Shown here in pieces: positions 26,616 through 36,620 of a stretch of 64,000 nt of DNA. The stretch lies in the NCBI GenBank assembly GCA_022826205.1, contig JAJDVJ010000136.1, forward strand, positions 54,533-118,532. The letters are read 5' to 3'. How positions within the stretch are numbered: the stretch's first letter is position 1; every line of letters starts with the position of its first letter. Below the pieces are notes generated by a model. It searched no databases. It was not told the DNA's origin and was given only the letters and a program-made list of their open reading frames with translations. Position numbers and translations under genes: made by a program. Origin of the DNA: Silicimonas sp. Its GTDB lineage: Bacteria; Pseudomonadota; Alphaproteobacteria; Rhodobacterales; Rhodobacteraceae.

Positions 26616-28619
26616 CTATTGGTCCAGGAAGCTCCTGAGCTTTCTGGACCTGCTCGGATGCTTCAGCTTCCTCAGTGCCTTGGCCTCGATCTGCCGAATG
26701 CGCTCCCGTGTCACGCTGAACTGCTGGCCCACTTCCTCCAACGTATGGTCGGTGTTCATGCCGATGCCGAACCGCATTCTCAGCACACGCTCCTCCCGGG
26801 GCGTGAGCGATGCCAGAACGCGTGTCGTCGTCTCCTTGAGGTTTTCCTGGATAGCGCTGTCCAGTGGCAGGATCGCGTTCTTGTCCTCAATGAAGTCACC
26901 CAGCTGGGAATCTTCCTCATCCCCGATCGGCGTTTCGAGCGAGATCGGCTCCTTGGCGATCTTCATGACCTTGCGGACCTTTTCGAGCGGCATTTGCAGC
27001 TTTTCGGCAAGTTCCTCGGGCGTCGCCTCGCGGCCAATCTCGTGCAGCATCTGGCGACCGGTGCGCACGAGCTTGTTGATCGTTTCGATCATGTGCACCG
27101 GGATCCGGATCGTGCGCGCCTGATCGGCAATGCTGCGCGTGATCGCCTGCCGAATCCACCAGGTCGCGTAGGTGGAGAACTTGTATCCCCGTCGGTACTC
27201 GAACTTGTCCACCGCCTTCATGAGGCCTATGTTGCCTTCCTGAATGAGATCAAGGAATTGCAGGCCCCTGTTCGTGTATTTCTTGGCGATCGAGATCACC
27301 AGGCGCAGGTTCGCCTCGACCATCTCCTTCTTGGCTTGACGGGCCTCCTTCTCGCCCTTCTGGACCTGCGAGACGATGCGGCGGAACTCGGAGATGTCGA
27401 CACCCACGTACTGGCCCACCTGGGCCATGTCGCCACGCAGTTCCCCGATCTTCTCCGGCGACCGCTCTACGAACGTCTGCCAAGCCCGCCCGGACTTCTC
27501 CCCCATACGGTCCAGCCAATTTGGATCGAGCTCATGGCCGCGGTATTCGTCGATGAATTCGCGGCGGTTGATGCGCGCCTGGTCGGCAAGCTTCACCATC
27601 GCGGAATCAATCGACATGATTCGGCGGTTGATGCCGTAGAGCTGGTCCATCAACGCCTCGATTCGGTTGTTGTGCAGATCCAGCCCGTTCACCATGCCGA
27701 CGATTTCCAGGCGCAGCTTCTGATACCTGTTCTCTTGCCGCGTGGAGAAGCTGCCATCTTCTTTCAAGGTTGCCGCGATGCGGCTGTCCTGCAGCTTTGA
27801 CAGTCTTGCGTAGTCCTTTGCGATCTGTGTCAGGGTCTCGAGAACGCGAGGCTTAAGTGCCGCCTCCATGGCTGCAAGCGACATGTTCGCGGCCTCGTCG
27901 TCGTCCTCGTCATCGTCTTTCTGGATCGGGTTTCCGTCAGCATCGAGCTCCGGCTGCTCTTCGCCTTTCTTCGACTGCTTCGCATTCGCGTCTTCGACGG
28001 CGGCATCCTCATCCTCGTCATCCGACGCGTCCATGGAATTCCCGAAAGTGGCTTCCAGGTCGATGACGTCCCGAAGGAGAATCTCCTCGTCCAGAAGCTC
28101 CTGTCGCCAGATCGTGATTGCCTGGAAGGTAAGCGGGCTTTCGCACAGCCCTGCGATCATCGTGTTCCGGCCAGCCTCGATCCGCTTCGCGATCGCGATT
28201 TCGCCCTCCCGAGAGAGGAGTTCGACCGATCCCATCTCGCGCAGGTACATCCGTACGGGGTCATCCGTGCGGTCCAGCTTCTCGGTCTCAGTTTGGGAAA
28301 CCGCAAGTTCGCGGGAGCTCGAAGTCTCAACCACTTCGGTAGAGGCCTGCGGCTTCTTGCCGTCGTCGTCCGTGTCGGCGTCCTCTTCGTCCTCGATGAT
28401 GTTGATGCCCATTTCGGAGAGCATCGACATCACGTCCTCGATCTGCTCGGACGCAACCTGGTCGGGCGGCAAGACCCGGTTCAACTGATCGTAGGTGATG
28501 TAGCCCTTCTCACGAGCCTCGACGATCATCTTCTTGACGGCCGCCTGACTCATGTCCAGTACGACTTCGCCTTCCTGATCGTCTGTCTTCTGCTCGTCGC
28601 TGGTATCCTTGGCAGCCAT
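26616..28619 (-). CDS. rpoD: RNA polymerase primary sigma factor RpoD (sigma-70)
   Basis: 667 residues. Region 1.1 is followed by an acidic stretch ([12 protein letters not shown]), a non-conserved insert, then region 2 with [50 protein letters not shown] (core binding and -10 recognition), region 3, and region 4 [15 protein letters not shown] with the helix-turn-helix [19 protein letters not shown]. The start has GGGAG nine bases upstream. It follows dnaG on the same strand. The spacer between them carries a dense group of GANTC sites. Confidence 0.98.
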   Translation of the reverse strand: MAAKDTSDEQKTDDQEGEVVLDMSQAAVKKMIVEAREKGYITYDQLNRVLPPDQVASEQIEDVMSMLSEMGINIIEDEEDADTDDDGKKPQASTEVVETSSSRELAVSQTETEKLDRTDDPVRMYLREMGSVELLSREGEIAIAKRIEAGRNTMIAGLCESPLTFQAITIWRQELLDEEILLRDVIDLEATFGNSMDASDDEDEDAAVEDANAKQSKKGEEQPELDADGNPIQKDDDEDDDEAANMSLAAMEAALKPRVLETLTQIAKDYARLSKLQDSRIAATLKEDGSFSTRQENRYQKLRLEIVGMVNGLDLHNNRIEALMDQLYGINRRIMSIDSAMVKLADQARINRREFIDEYRGHELDPNWLDRMGEKSGRAWQTFVERSPEKIGELRGDMAQVGQYVGVDISEFRRIVSQVQKGEKEARQAKKEMVEANLRLVISIAKKYTNRGLQFLDLIQEGNIGLMKAVDKFEYRRGYKFSTYATWWIRQAITRSIADQARTIRIPVHMIETINKLVRTGRQMLHEIGREATPEELAEKLQMPLEKVRKVMKIAKEPISLETPIGDEEDSQLGDFIEDKNAILPLDSAIQENLKETTTRVLASLTPREERVLRMRFGIGMNTDHTLEEVGQQFSVTRERIRQIEAKALRKLKHPSRSRKLRSFLDQ

Positions 28620-28632
28620 TCGCCACTCCCGG

Positions 28633-28685
28633 GAATCTGTGGTGATTCGGCGTCTTGCGAATCACTTGGCGCGAATCAGTGATTC
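28633..28685. promoter_or_regulatory. Cluster of five GANTC sites upstream of rpoD
   Basis: GAATC or GATTC occurs at 28633, 28644, 28659, 28673 and 28681, five times in 53 bases. GANTC is the CcrM methylation target in alphaproteobacteria. Two of the sites also form an inverted repeat, GAATCACT (28659-28666) and AGTGATTC (28678-28685). The cluster lies in the 109-base spacer between dnaG and rpoD. A role in methylation-dependent rpoD transcription is inference. Confidence 0.55.
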
Positions 28686-28728
28686 TCTATCCGTAGATCG
28701 AGACTTTTGCCACATCGTGGACGTCTCT

Positions 28729-30672
28729 CTATGTCCTGCCACGCGACTTCTCGTAGTTCAGTCCCTCAATCAGGGCGTCGAGTTCGCTTCTTTCTTTCCG
28801 ATTCATGCGCGCGCCGTTCGGACCGACTTCATATTCCGTCTCATCCTCGGCAGCCGCTCGGTCGGAGCCGGTCAATGTCTGGGCCGCCTCGCTGAGCCGG
28901 TAGGTCAGCGATTCGTCGGCGTCACCTTTGATGTCCTGCATCGCCTCCTGAATGTCCTTGCGCGCACCACGCTTGGCGACAAGGTTCTCGAATTCCTTTG
29001 TCACGGCCAAGGCGGCAAATTCCTCGTCTGCACCTGGCTGCATGGCGGGCGCGATGCGCACATGGCGGGAGCGGAACAGTTTTTCAAGGGCTTGGGGACC
29101 ACAATTTGCCTCGACAGCCTCACGGCCCGAATCTTCGACCTGCAGGAGCGCCTTGCGCACGGCCTCATGTTCGGGCCTGGTCGTGTCAAGCTGCTCGAGA
29201 TCGGCCACAAAGCGGGGCACGATTCCTGGGTGCGTCACAAGGCTGGCCAGAATCACTGCCTCTTTCAGGTGCTCGTGAGCCCGGGCATCCGCGGAAACAA
29301 GCGCACTCGTCTTGGTCGCAGCCATCGGTCCCGCCGCCTGGCCAGGCCACTCCGCACCCTGCCTGAAGCCCTTGCGGCGTGCCGGACGACGCGCATCAGA
29401 CAACGATCTCATCAAGTGAAAGAGCTCGTCGTTGTAGTGCCGCCTCAGCGACGGATCCTGCACTCGCGCGATCGCGGCCCGCAACGTGCGGTCCAGGTTC
29501 GCCCTCCGTTCCGGGCTGTCAAAGCTCTTGCCTTCGGTCTCGCGCCGCCACAGCAGTTGCAACAAGGGAAGGCTCTCGTTGACCCGACGTTGCATGGCAG
29601 CCGTTCCGCCGGTGCGGATCAGGTCGTCCGGATCCATTCCCTCGGGCATCATGCAAAACCTCAACGACTTGCCGGCTTCCAGGAGCGGCAAGGACAGCTC
29701 CGCAAGACGCCCTGCCGCGCGGAACCCGGCCTCATCTCCGTCCAGAGCGATGACAGGTTCATCATGCATCTGCCAGATGAGCCTCAACTGCTGCTCGGTG
29801 ACGGCCGTTCCCATCGGCGCAACCGTGGCTTCGAACCCGGCTTCCGACAGCGCGATCACGTCCATGTACCCTTCGGCAACGATCAACGGCGCATTGCCGG
29901 CCGCCCTCCGCGCCGGTCCATGATTGTAAAGGCACCTGCCCTTGTCGAAGAGCTCGGTCTCCGGCGAGTTCAGGTACTTGGCGTATGCGTTCGGATCCAT
30001 TGCACGCCCTGCGAGCGCAACGGCAACGCCCCTCGGATCGCGTATGGGAAAGATGATTCGGTCACGGAAGCGATCATAAGGCGTGCCGCCGTCATCGGGC
30101 CGCACCGCCAGTCCTGCATCGACCACGAGATCGGCCCCTACGCCCTTGCCAGTGAGATGCGTGAAGAGATTCTGCCGCTCGTTGGGCGCAAATCCGATCT
30201 CCCAGCGGGTCAATGCCTCTTCGGACAGTCCTCGTCCTGACAGGTAGTCCAAGGCGGCGACACCTGCGCCAGCTTTCAGCTTCAAGCGGTAATGCTGAAC
30301 CGCTTGGTTCATGACTTCGGCGAGCTGGGTTCTCCGGTCCGCCTTCTGCTGAGCCTCTGGGTCCCGCTTGGGCACCTGCATGCCCGCTTCGCGTGCCAGG
30401 ATCTCGACCGCTTCCATGAAGGAGACGTTTTCGGTGTCCTGGAGGAACGTGAAGACATTGCCTTTCGCGTGGCACCCGAAACAGTAGTAGAAACCCTGCC
30501 GGTCATCCACATGGAAAGATGCGGTCTTTTCCTGGTGGAACGGGCAAGGCGCCCACATGTCGCCCTTGCTCTGTTTCGACTTGCGGGCATCCCACGTGAC
30601 CTTCCTGCCCACGATCTGGCTGAGCGAGGTGCGGGACTTCAGTTCATCGAGGAAGCCGGGCGGGAGACTCAT
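28729..30672 (-). CDS. dnaG: DNA primase
   Basis: Synthesises RNA primers at the replication fork. 647 residues. The CHC2 zinc domain has C43, H46, C64 and C67 (PCPFHQEKTASF and FGCHAKGN). The catalytic TOPRIM domain carries the conserved EGYMDVIAL and ALDGDEAG motifs. A helicase-interaction C-terminal domain follows. Start ATG 30672 gives MSLPPGFLDELKSR, the usual N-terminus. rpoD follows on the same strand. Confidence 0.97.
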   Translation of the reverse strand: MSLPPGFLDELKSRTSLSQIVGRKVTWDARKSKQSKGDMWAPCPFHQEKTASFHVDDRQGFYYCFGCHAKGNVFTFLQDTENVSFMEAVEILAREAGMQVPKRDPEAQQKADRRTQLAEVMNQAVQHYRLKLKAGAGVAALDYLSGRGLSEEALTRWEIGFAPNERQNLFTHLTGKGVGADLVVDAGLAVRPDDGGTPYDRFRDRIIFPIRDPRGVAVALAGRAMDPNAYAKYLNSPETELFDKGRCLYNHGPARRAAGNAPLIVAEGYMDVIALSEAGFEATVAPMGTAVTEQQLRLIWQMHDEPVIALDGDEAGFRAAGRLAELSLPLLEAGKSLRFCMMPEGMDPDDLIRTGGTAAMQRRVNESLPLLQLLWRRETEGKSFDSPERRANLDRTLRAAIARVQDPSLRRHYNDELFHLMRSLSDARRPARRKGFRQGAEWPGQAAGPMAATKTSALVSADARAHEHLKEAVILASLVTHPGIVPRFVADLEQLDTTRPEHEAVRKALLQVEDSGREAVEANCGPQALEKLFRSRHVRIAPAMQPGADEEFAALAVTKEFENLVAKRGARKDIQEAMQDIKGDADESLTYRLSEAAQTLTGSDRAAAEDETEYEVGPNGARMNRKERSELDALIEGLNYEKSRGRT

Positions 30673-30760
30673 GGTGCAAATATCCGTGTCCAGTGCGGCC
30701 TTGTCCAGAACTACGGCGCATCAACCAACCGGAAGTCCGGCCGCCAGGCACGGCCGCCTA

Positions 30761-30777
30761 CCGGACGCAGCGTCCGG
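30761..30777. repeat. Short perfect palindrome between gdh-like gene and dnaG
   Basis: CCGGACG-CAG-CGTCCGG, a seven-base stem with a three-base loop, located in the 162-base gap downstream of the dehydrogenase stop and upstream of dnaG. There is no T-run on either strand, so it is at most a weak terminator or mRNA hairpin. Confidence 0.35.
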
Positions 30778-30834
30778 GACCGCGGGACGTTGACTTGAAT
30801 CTTGCCCCGATTCCCGGACCTTTAGCTCAAGCGT

Positions 30835-32268
30835 TCAGAGGCCCTTGGCCTCGTAGCTGGCAGCCACGCGCTCGATCGCGACTATGTACGCTGCGGTGCG
30901 CAGGTCGGTCACGTCATTCCGGGATCGCCAAGTTTCGTGCATCGCCTGGTACGCGCCTCGCATCGTATCGTCGAGCCCCGAACGAACCAGTTCCAGTTCG
31001 CCAGCGCCCTTCAGATACTTTTCCTTGAAATCGCCCATGAGAGACCAGGCATCGCCCAAATGGTCGCTCAACCGTTCCAGTTCGTCGACGATGAGCATGT
31101 GTCTCGCCTCTTCCTGGCGACGCTGCATGCGGCCAAACCGGATATGGCTGAGGTTCTTGACCCACTCGAAATACGAAACGGTCACGCCCCCCGCATTGGC
31201 GTACATGTCGGGGATGATGGGCACGCCCTTCGCCCGCAGGATCTCGTCCGCCCCGGCTGTCACCGGTCCATTCGCGGCTTCAATGATCATGGCCGCATCG
31301 ATCCGGTCGGCATTGGAAAGATTGATCACGCCCTCAAGTGCTGCAGGAATGAGGATGTCGCATTTCTTCTCGAGAACCTTGCCGCCGTTCTTGACGTGGA
31401 TTGCATCGGCGTATCCGGTGACGCCGCCATGGCGCCGGATCCAGCTGCCCACGGCCTCGATGTCAAGTCCTTCGTCACAAACCAGGGCGCCGTCGTGCTC
31501 GATGACGGCGACGACTATGGCACCGTCCTCCTCGCTCAGGAACTTCGCGGCATGGAAGCCCACGTTGCCGAGGCCCTGAACGATGACGCGCTTGCCATCA
31601 AGCGTGCCGGAGAGACCCGCCTCGGCCATGTCTTCCGGATGGCGGAAGAACTCCCTTAGCGCATACTGAATGCCCCTCCCGGTCGCCTCGACCCGGCCCT
31701 GGATGCCGCCGGCATGGGGCGGCTTTCCGGTCACGCAGGCGCGTGCATTGATGTCCGTGGTGTTCATGCGCGCGTACTGGTCCGCGATCCAGGCCATTTC
31801 GCGCTCGCCGGTGCCCATGTCCGGGGCCGGCACGTTCTGGCTGGGATGAATCAGGTCCCGCTTGGCAAGTTCGTAGGCAAACCGACGCGTGATCCGTTCC
31901 ATTTCGTCCGCATCGTACTCCCGGGGATCGATGCGGAGCCCTCCTTTCGAGCCGCCGAATGGCGTTTCGACCAAGGCGCATTTGTAAGTCATCAGTGCGG
32001 CCAGCGCCTCCGCCTCGTCCTGGGTAACGCTGAGCGAATAGCGAATCCCTCCCTTGCACGGCTCCAAGTGCTCGGAGTGCACGGAGCGGTAACCGGTAAA
32101 GGTGTGAATGCTTCCCCTCATCTTCACACCGAACCGCACCGTATAGGTGGAGTTGCAAACGCGTATCTTGTCCTCAAGGCCCGGCGCGAGATCCATCAGC
32201 GCCACGGCACGGTTGAACATCAGGTCCACGCTCTCGCGAAACGTTGTCTCTGTCCTAGAAGCATCCAT
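30835..32268 (-). CDS. Glu/Leu/Phe/Val-type amino acid dehydrogenase (probable glutamate dehydrogenase)
   Basis: NAD(P)-dependent oxidative deamination of an amino acid, most likely glutamate. 477 residues. Substrate and catalytic segments PCKGGIRYS, TYKCALVETPFGGSKGGL and DMGTGEREMAWI are present, then the dinucleotide-binding GLGNVGFHAA and AANGPVT. The ATG at 32268 has GGAGGA upstream; the longer frame to 32391 is not needed. It is divergent from the quinone-oxidoreductase-like gene. Cofactor preference cannot be read with certainty. Confidence 0.9.
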   Translation of the reverse strand: MDASRTETTFRESVDLMFNRAVALMDLAPGLEDKIRVCNSTYTVRFGVKMRGSIHTFTGYRSVHSEHLEPCKGGIRYSLSVTQDEAEALAALMTYKCALVETPFGGSKGGLRIDPREYDADEMERITRRFAYELAKRDLIHPSQNVPAPDMGTGEREMAWIADQYARMNTTDINARACVTGKPPHAGGIQGRVEATGRGIQYALREFFRHPEDMAEAGLSGTLDGKRVIVQGLGNVGFHAAKFLSEEDGAIVVAVIEHDGALVCDEGLDIEAVGSWIRRHGGVTGYADAIHVKNGGKVLEKKCDILIPAALEGVINLSNADRIDAAMIIEAANGPVTAGADEILRAKGVPIIPDMYANAGGVTVSYFEWVKNLSHIRFGRMQRRQEEARHMLIVDELERLSDHLGDAWSLMGDFKEKYLKGAGELELVRSGLDDTMRGAYQAMHETWRSRNDVTDLRTAAYIVAIERVAASYEAKGL

Positions 32269-32411
32269 CTGGTTCCTCCAATGGTCCGCCGCCAGATCGT
32301 GCCTACAGCTTAGCAACAGCATCGTGCCCTTGCATCCTGAATCTTCTTGCATTTGGGCCGCAGTGTCCTGAAGTGATCGTGACTGAACCATGGACGGTCT
32401 AGGAGGAATGC

Positions 32412-33401
32412 ATGCGCGCCATCACATACGAGAACTTCGGCCCGGCGGGAGACGTTCTGACACTTGAGGAACTCCCCGCGCCCACGCCGGCAAGCGGCGA
32501 AGTGCTGGTCCGGCTCAACACGTCAGGAGCCAACCCGTCCGACGTAAAGATGCGCGCAGGCGGACGCCCGGGCGTGACCCGGCCACCCTTTCCCAAGATC
32601 ATTCCGCATAGCGACGGCGCAGGCGTAATCGAGGCCGTGGGCGATGATGTTTCCAATGACAGAATTGGCGAACGTGTCTGGACATGGAACGGGCAATGGC
32701 AGCGCGCCTTCGGCACGGCGGCAGAGTTCATTGCGCTGCCCGAAAACCAAGCAGTCGCCCTGCCCGACAACGTGAGCTTCGAGGCCGGCGCAGTTCTAGG
32801 CATACCCGGCCTTACGGCCTGCCATGCGGTTCTTGGTGGCGGGTCGGTCGAGGGCAAGACGGTTCTTGTCAGCGGCGGTGCTGGGACGGTCGGCCACTTG
32901 GCCATTCAGGTCGCGGCCGCGTCCGATGCACGTGTGCTTGCCACGGCGCGCGGGAGGGCCGGCCTTGAGGCTGCGCGTTCTGCAGGCGCGGCCCATGTCT
33001 TCGACTATGCCAGCGACACGTTGGCCGACGAGATTCTTGAGTGCATCCAAGGTAATCTCGTCGACCGCATCGTTGAAGTCGAGTTCGGGAAGAACGCGGA
33101 GACAAACGCCCGGATCGTCGCGGAGCGCGGCTCGATTGCGGCCTTCGGCTCGGCGCTCGACATGACGCCGACGCTGCCCTTCTACCCGCTGATGTTCAAG
33201 TCGGTGACGATCGAGCTCCTGCTGGTCTATCTCCTGTCGCCTGAGCGGCGCGAACTGACGATCAGGGACTTGACAGGCCTCCTTCGCCGAGACGCGCTGA
33301 AATTCCGCATTTCCGACCGTTTTGAACTCGCGGAATGCGCGAAGGCGCACGATGTCATCGCTGCAGGAGGCCGGGCCGGGTCAGTCATTTTGACGATTTG
33401 A
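32412..33401 (+). CDS. NADPH:quinone reductase-like MDR protein (zinc-independent)
   Basis: 329 residues of the medium-chain dehydrogenase/reductase superfamily. N-terminal GroES-like fold with SGANPSDVKMRAG and PHSDGAGVIEAVGD; a Rossmann domain with VSGGAGTVGHLAIQVA. No structural-zinc cysteine cluster is present, which places it with quinone reductases. The start has AGGAGGA directly upstream. It probably reduces quinones or enones with NADPH; the physiological substrate is unknown. Confidence 0.88.
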   Translation: MRAITYENFGPAGDVLTLEELPAPTPASGEVLVRLNTSGANPSDVKMRAGGRPGVTRPPFPKIIPHSDGAGVIEAVGDDVSNDRIGERVWTWNGQWQRAFGTAAEFIALPENQAVALPDNVSFEAGAVLGIPGLTACHAVLGGGSVEGKTVLVSGGAGTVGHLAIQVAAASDARVLATARGRAGLEAARSAGAAHVFDYASDTLADEILECIQGNLVDRIVEVEFGKNAETNARIVAERGSIAAFGSALDMTPTLPFYPLMFKSVTIELLLVYLLSPERRELTIRDLTGLLRRDALKFRISDRFELAECAKAHDVIAAGGRAGSVILTI

Positions 33402-33431
33402 AGCCGACAGCTCCGTCGCGACAACGGCCAG

Positions 33432-33926
33432 TCAATCCCGGTCCGTCCCCTGCTCCTCCAGTTCCGCGACCATGTCCGCCAGCAAGTCGGCCATCGCCTT
33501 TGCCTGGCCGCCCGACAAGGTTCCGCCCACGCCAAGGCGCCGCCCAATCTGCCACCAGAGTCCCGGTGCCCATCCCGCAGCCCCTGGCTGCTTCAAGCGC
33601 ACCATGAATCCGTTCGAGGGCCGGAATGCCAAGGCACCGCGGTCGACTCTTGCGACATTTTCCACGCCTACCAAAGTTCTGCCGCTGATGGTCCGCAGAC
33701 CGGCACGGGTCAGGACGAGGCCATCCATGGTCGCCAAGCGAAGTCGGTACGCAGCCCAGAGGATCCCCGCCCCGAGCAGCACGAAGAACAGCCGCCAGAG
33801 ATCCGGCATCTCTCCGAACGCCAGCCTGATCATCAGGATGCCGAGGAGCCCCAATGCCAGAATCGCCATCCACCGACGCATCGGCGAAGGGGTGATTTCG
33901 AGCACGACCTCTTCCTCGTCATTCAT
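33432..33926 (-). CDS. Hypothetical membrane protein, about 164 aa
   Basis: Not assigned to a named family. Two adjacent transmembrane segments (WMAILALGLLGILMIRLAF and LWRLFFVLLGAGILWAAYRL) are followed by a soluble domain of about 100 residues (VLTRAGLRTISGRTLVGVENVARVD, FRPSNGFMVRLKQP), resembling PH-like domains of other bacterial membrane proteins. The ATG at 33926 has GGAAGA upstream; earlier ATGs at 33959 and 34010 are less convincing. It is convergent with the quinone reductase gene. Confidence 0.75.
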   Translation of the reverse strand: MNDEEEVVLEITPSPMRRWMAILALGLLGILMIRLAFGEMPDLWRLFFVLLGAGILWAAYRLRLATMDGLVLTRAGLRTISGRTLVGVENVARVDRGALAFRPSNGFMVRLKQPGAAGWAPGLWWQIGRRLGVGGTLSGGQAKAMADLLADMVAELEEQGTDRD

Positions 33927-34126
33927 CGCGAAATCTTCCGTTTCACCACTCTCCCGCATTCCGGACCGGTATGGCTTACACGAAGTCCACCCGCATCCTG
34001 GGATTCGCAACGCGCACTTGAACGTCAGTGCACAATGGACGTTCCGCTTGTATGTGAACAGACGCCCGATTCAATCGGCTTTTTGCCCGCTGGTTTTTCG
34101 CCTCGTCCGCAAATAGTGTCCTGTTC

Positions 34127-34405
34127 ATGCGCATCGCTCTCGTGTCAACAGTGTTGCTGGCTGGCTGCGTCGACTGGCCGGACACGGACAGCGCACCCAG
34201 CCTGGACGAAAACGCGCCTTGGCCGATACTCAAGCCAATCGACGAAGTCATCGAACCGCAGTCCGCAGCGAAACCGGGCGTTGGCAACCAATTGAACGCG
34301 TTGAATGCCCGTGCAGCCAGATTGCAGAGACATGCCAGGACGATGAGGCGCAAGATCGCCGATCCGGGTGACATCGAGGCGCTCCGCAGCGAGTTGGCGC
34401 GATAG
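34127..34405 (+). CDS. Small lipoprotein
   Basis: 92 residues. The start MRIALVSTVLLAGC is a lipoprotein signal with the cysteine at position 14, predicted to be lipid-anchored. The mature part is polar, with a helical C-terminal region (NQLNALNARAARLQRHARTMRRKI). It lies 61 bases before hom on the same strand, an arrangement frequent in Rhodobacterales. The function is unknown. Confidence 0.75.
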   Translation: MRIALVSTVLLAGCVDWPDTDSAPSLDENAPWPILKPIDEVIEPQSAAKPGVGNQLNALNARAARLQRHARTMRRKIADPGDIEALRSELAR

Positions 34406-34466
34406 CCGCATTGCGTCTTCCCCGCCAAGCGGCTAACGCGCACGGGATCATTGTGGAGTCACTTCA

Positions 34467-35753
34467 ATGTCCAGTCCGTTACGTCTCGGAATTGCAGGCC
34501 TCGGCACGGTCGGTGTCGGAACTGTCCGCATCGTCCAGAATCAGGCCGAGCTCCTGAAGGCTCGCACGGGACGGGAAATCACGATCTCGGCGGTCACGGC
34601 CAGAAACAGGGATCTGGATCGGGGGATCCGGATCGCCGACTACGATTGGGCAGACGATCCGATCTCCCTGGCAAGCCGTGACGACGTGGATGTGTTCGTC
34701 GAGCTCATAGGTGGAGCCGACGGGGTTGCAAGGCGGGCAATCGAGGCTGCCATCGCGACAGGCAAGGACATTGTCACTGCCAACAAGGCGCTTTTGGCCG
34801 TCCACGGGCAGGCACTCGGCGAGGCAGCGGAAAAGACCGGGGTCTCCATCCGCTACGAGGCGGCCGTCGCAGGCGGGATTCCTTGCATAAAGGCGTTGTC
34901 TGAGGGTCTTGCAGGCAACGAGATCACCCGTGTCATGGGCGTCATGAACGGCACCTGCAACTACATCCTGACCCGAATGCAGTCGGCCAGCCTCGACTAT
35001 CAAACGGTCTTTGCGGAATGTGAACAGCTTGGCTACCTGGAAGCGGACCCAAGTCTCGACGTCGGTGGAATTGATGCGGGTCACAAGCTCGCAATTCTCG
35101 TTGCACTGGCCTTCGGCACCAGGGTGAACTTCGACGCGGTCCACATTGAAGGAATTGAAAGAATCTCGATTGAGGATATCGAGCAGGCAGCCGACATGGG
35201 ATTTCGAATCAAGCTCCTCGGCGTTGCACAAAGGACAGGGAACGGGATCGAAGCGAGGATGTCGCCCTGCCTCGTGCCTGCGGATTCACCGCTTGGCCAG
35301 CTTGAGGGTGCATCGAACATGATCGTGCTGGAAGGCGACAGCGTCGGACAGGTCGTGCTGCAAGGCGCCGGTGCCGGCGAAGGACCGACGGCGAGCGCGA
35401 TCATCGGTGACGTCTGTGACCTGGCCCGTGGTTCGACGCGACCGGTCTTTGGAAGGCCTGCGGGCGAACTTGCGGTGGCAGAGCGCACCAACGGAGTTGC
35501 TCCTGCAGCCTACTACCTGCGCATGCAACTCGTCGACAGGCCCGGTGCGCTTGCCAAGATTGCTGCTGTCCTTGGAGATGCCGGGATCTCGATCAACCGC
35601 ATGCGCCAGTACAGGCACACGGAAGCAACGGCGCCGGTCCTGATCGTCACCCACGAGGCGCAGCAGGAGGCGCTGGACACGGCCATTGCCAACATGGACG
35701 GCACCGGAGTGCTTGCATCTTCGCCTGTGGCGATACGGATCGAGAAGGTCTGA
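34467..35753 (+). CDS. hom: Homoserine dehydrogenase
   Basis: Reduces aspartate semialdehyde to homoserine in threonine and methionine synthesis. 428 residues. Nucleotide-binding GIAGLGTVGVGTVRI at the N-terminus; catalytic-domain segments VTANKALLAVHG, YEAAVAGGIPCIKAL, MNGTCNYILTRM and LGYLEADPSLDVGGIDAGHKL; C-terminal ACT domain from about residue 350 (MQLVDRPGALAKIAAVLGDAGISI), suggesting feedback control by an amino acid. glpX and recJ, which often follow in Rhodobacterales, are absent. Confidence 0.97.
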   Translation: MSSPLRLGIAGLGTVGVGTVRIVQNQAELLKARTGREITISAVTARNRDLDRGIRIADYDWADDPISLASRDDVDVFVELIGGADGVARRAIEAAIATGKDIVTANKALLAVHGQALGEAAEKTGVSIRYEAAVAGGIPCIKALSEGLAGNEITRVMGVMNGTCNYILTRMQSASLDYQTVFAECEQLGYLEADPSLDVGGIDAGHKLAILVALAFGTRVNFDAVHIEGIERISIEDIEQAADMGFRIKLLGVAQRTGNGIEARMSPCLVPADSPLGQLEGASNMIVLEGDSVGQVVLQGAGAGEGPTASAIIGDVCDLARGSTRPVFGRPAGELAVAERTNGVAPAAYYLRMQLVDRPGALAKIAAVLGDAGISINRMRQYRHTEATAPVLIVTHEAQQEALDTAIANMDGTGVLASSPVAIRIEKV

Positions 35754-36011
35754 CTCTGCGCCGTCCACATTTCTGCGTCGCGCATCGCATCCCAGAAGCG
35801 GGCACTTCACCCCTGCGTCCGACTGGCCAGCACGTGGCTCAACTCGAGAACACTCAGTTGCATTCATGTCCTCATCTGCATTGTGGCCGCTGACGAGGCG
35901 GGCAAATTCACTGCTTGAACGAAATTCAAGGTGTGCGCCGGCACGGACGCCATCGCCGATACTGTCTTGGCAACTCACTTCGAGACATCCCGAACGCCGG
36001 AAGATCTACCA

Positions 36012-36602
36012 TCAGAGGAACTGCCAGACACTTGAACTGAAGAGTTCGGCGCCGAGCAGCATGATGACCACACCTCGGACGATCCAGCTTCGATACAGCA
36101 CCAGCAGGAATATCGACAGCGCCACCGAGAGGGCCACTTCGAACGTGCCGACAATTCCTGCATGTGCGTGGCGATCCCAGTAGCTGATGGAGCTTTCGAA
36201 GACCCAGTCCGAAATCGGCCAGAAATGCTGACGCGCATCGTGGGTGTGAAACGGGAAATCCAGCGCGAGATGCAGAAGGGCGGCGCTTGCAAAGACAAGT
36301 GCAAGCGGCCTTCGCAGCAAGAGGGCTACAACCCAAAACACGCCCCAGAGAACGAAACTGTTGTCGACGGCGAACACCGACTGCCACGCATCGGAGTAAT
36401 AGTAGTCTCGAAATACGACATTGGGTGAGATGCCCAGGACAAAGATCGAAACCGACGCCATGAGGTAAAGCGAGACGTCAGGAGCGAGCGCTCCGAGAAT
36501 AGCAGCCCAGAAGCTTCGCTTTCGGTTTGGACTGGAAAACGCCGCTGCTCCGAGAATCAGGTGAGCGGGAGTATTCACGAGGCGGACTCCGCCAGCCGCC
36601 AT
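36012..36602 (-). CDS. Integral membrane protein, metal-dependent-hydrolase-like
   Basis: About 196 residues with five predicted membrane helices. Starts TPAHLILGAAAFSS and has a conserved-looking LLHLALDFPFHTHDARQHFWP, a histidine- and aspartate-rich loop seen in DUF457/YdjM-like proteins and in proteins often misannotated as cobalamin biosynthesis. Enzyme activity is not shown. The start is uncertain: ATG 36602 or GTG 36578 (VNTPAHL). Confidence 0.7.
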   Translation of the reverse strand: MAAGGVRLVNTPAHLILGAAAFSSPNRKRSFWAAILGALAPDVSLYLMASVSIFVLGISPNVVFRDYYYSDAWQSVFAVDNSFVLWGVFWVVALLLRRPLALVFASAALLHLALDFPFHTHDARQHFWPISDWVFESSISYWDRHAHAGIVGTFEVALSVALSIFLLVLYRSWIVRGVVIMLLGAELFSSSVWQFL

Positions 36603-36620
36603 CTGCCGGCATTGGAACAT

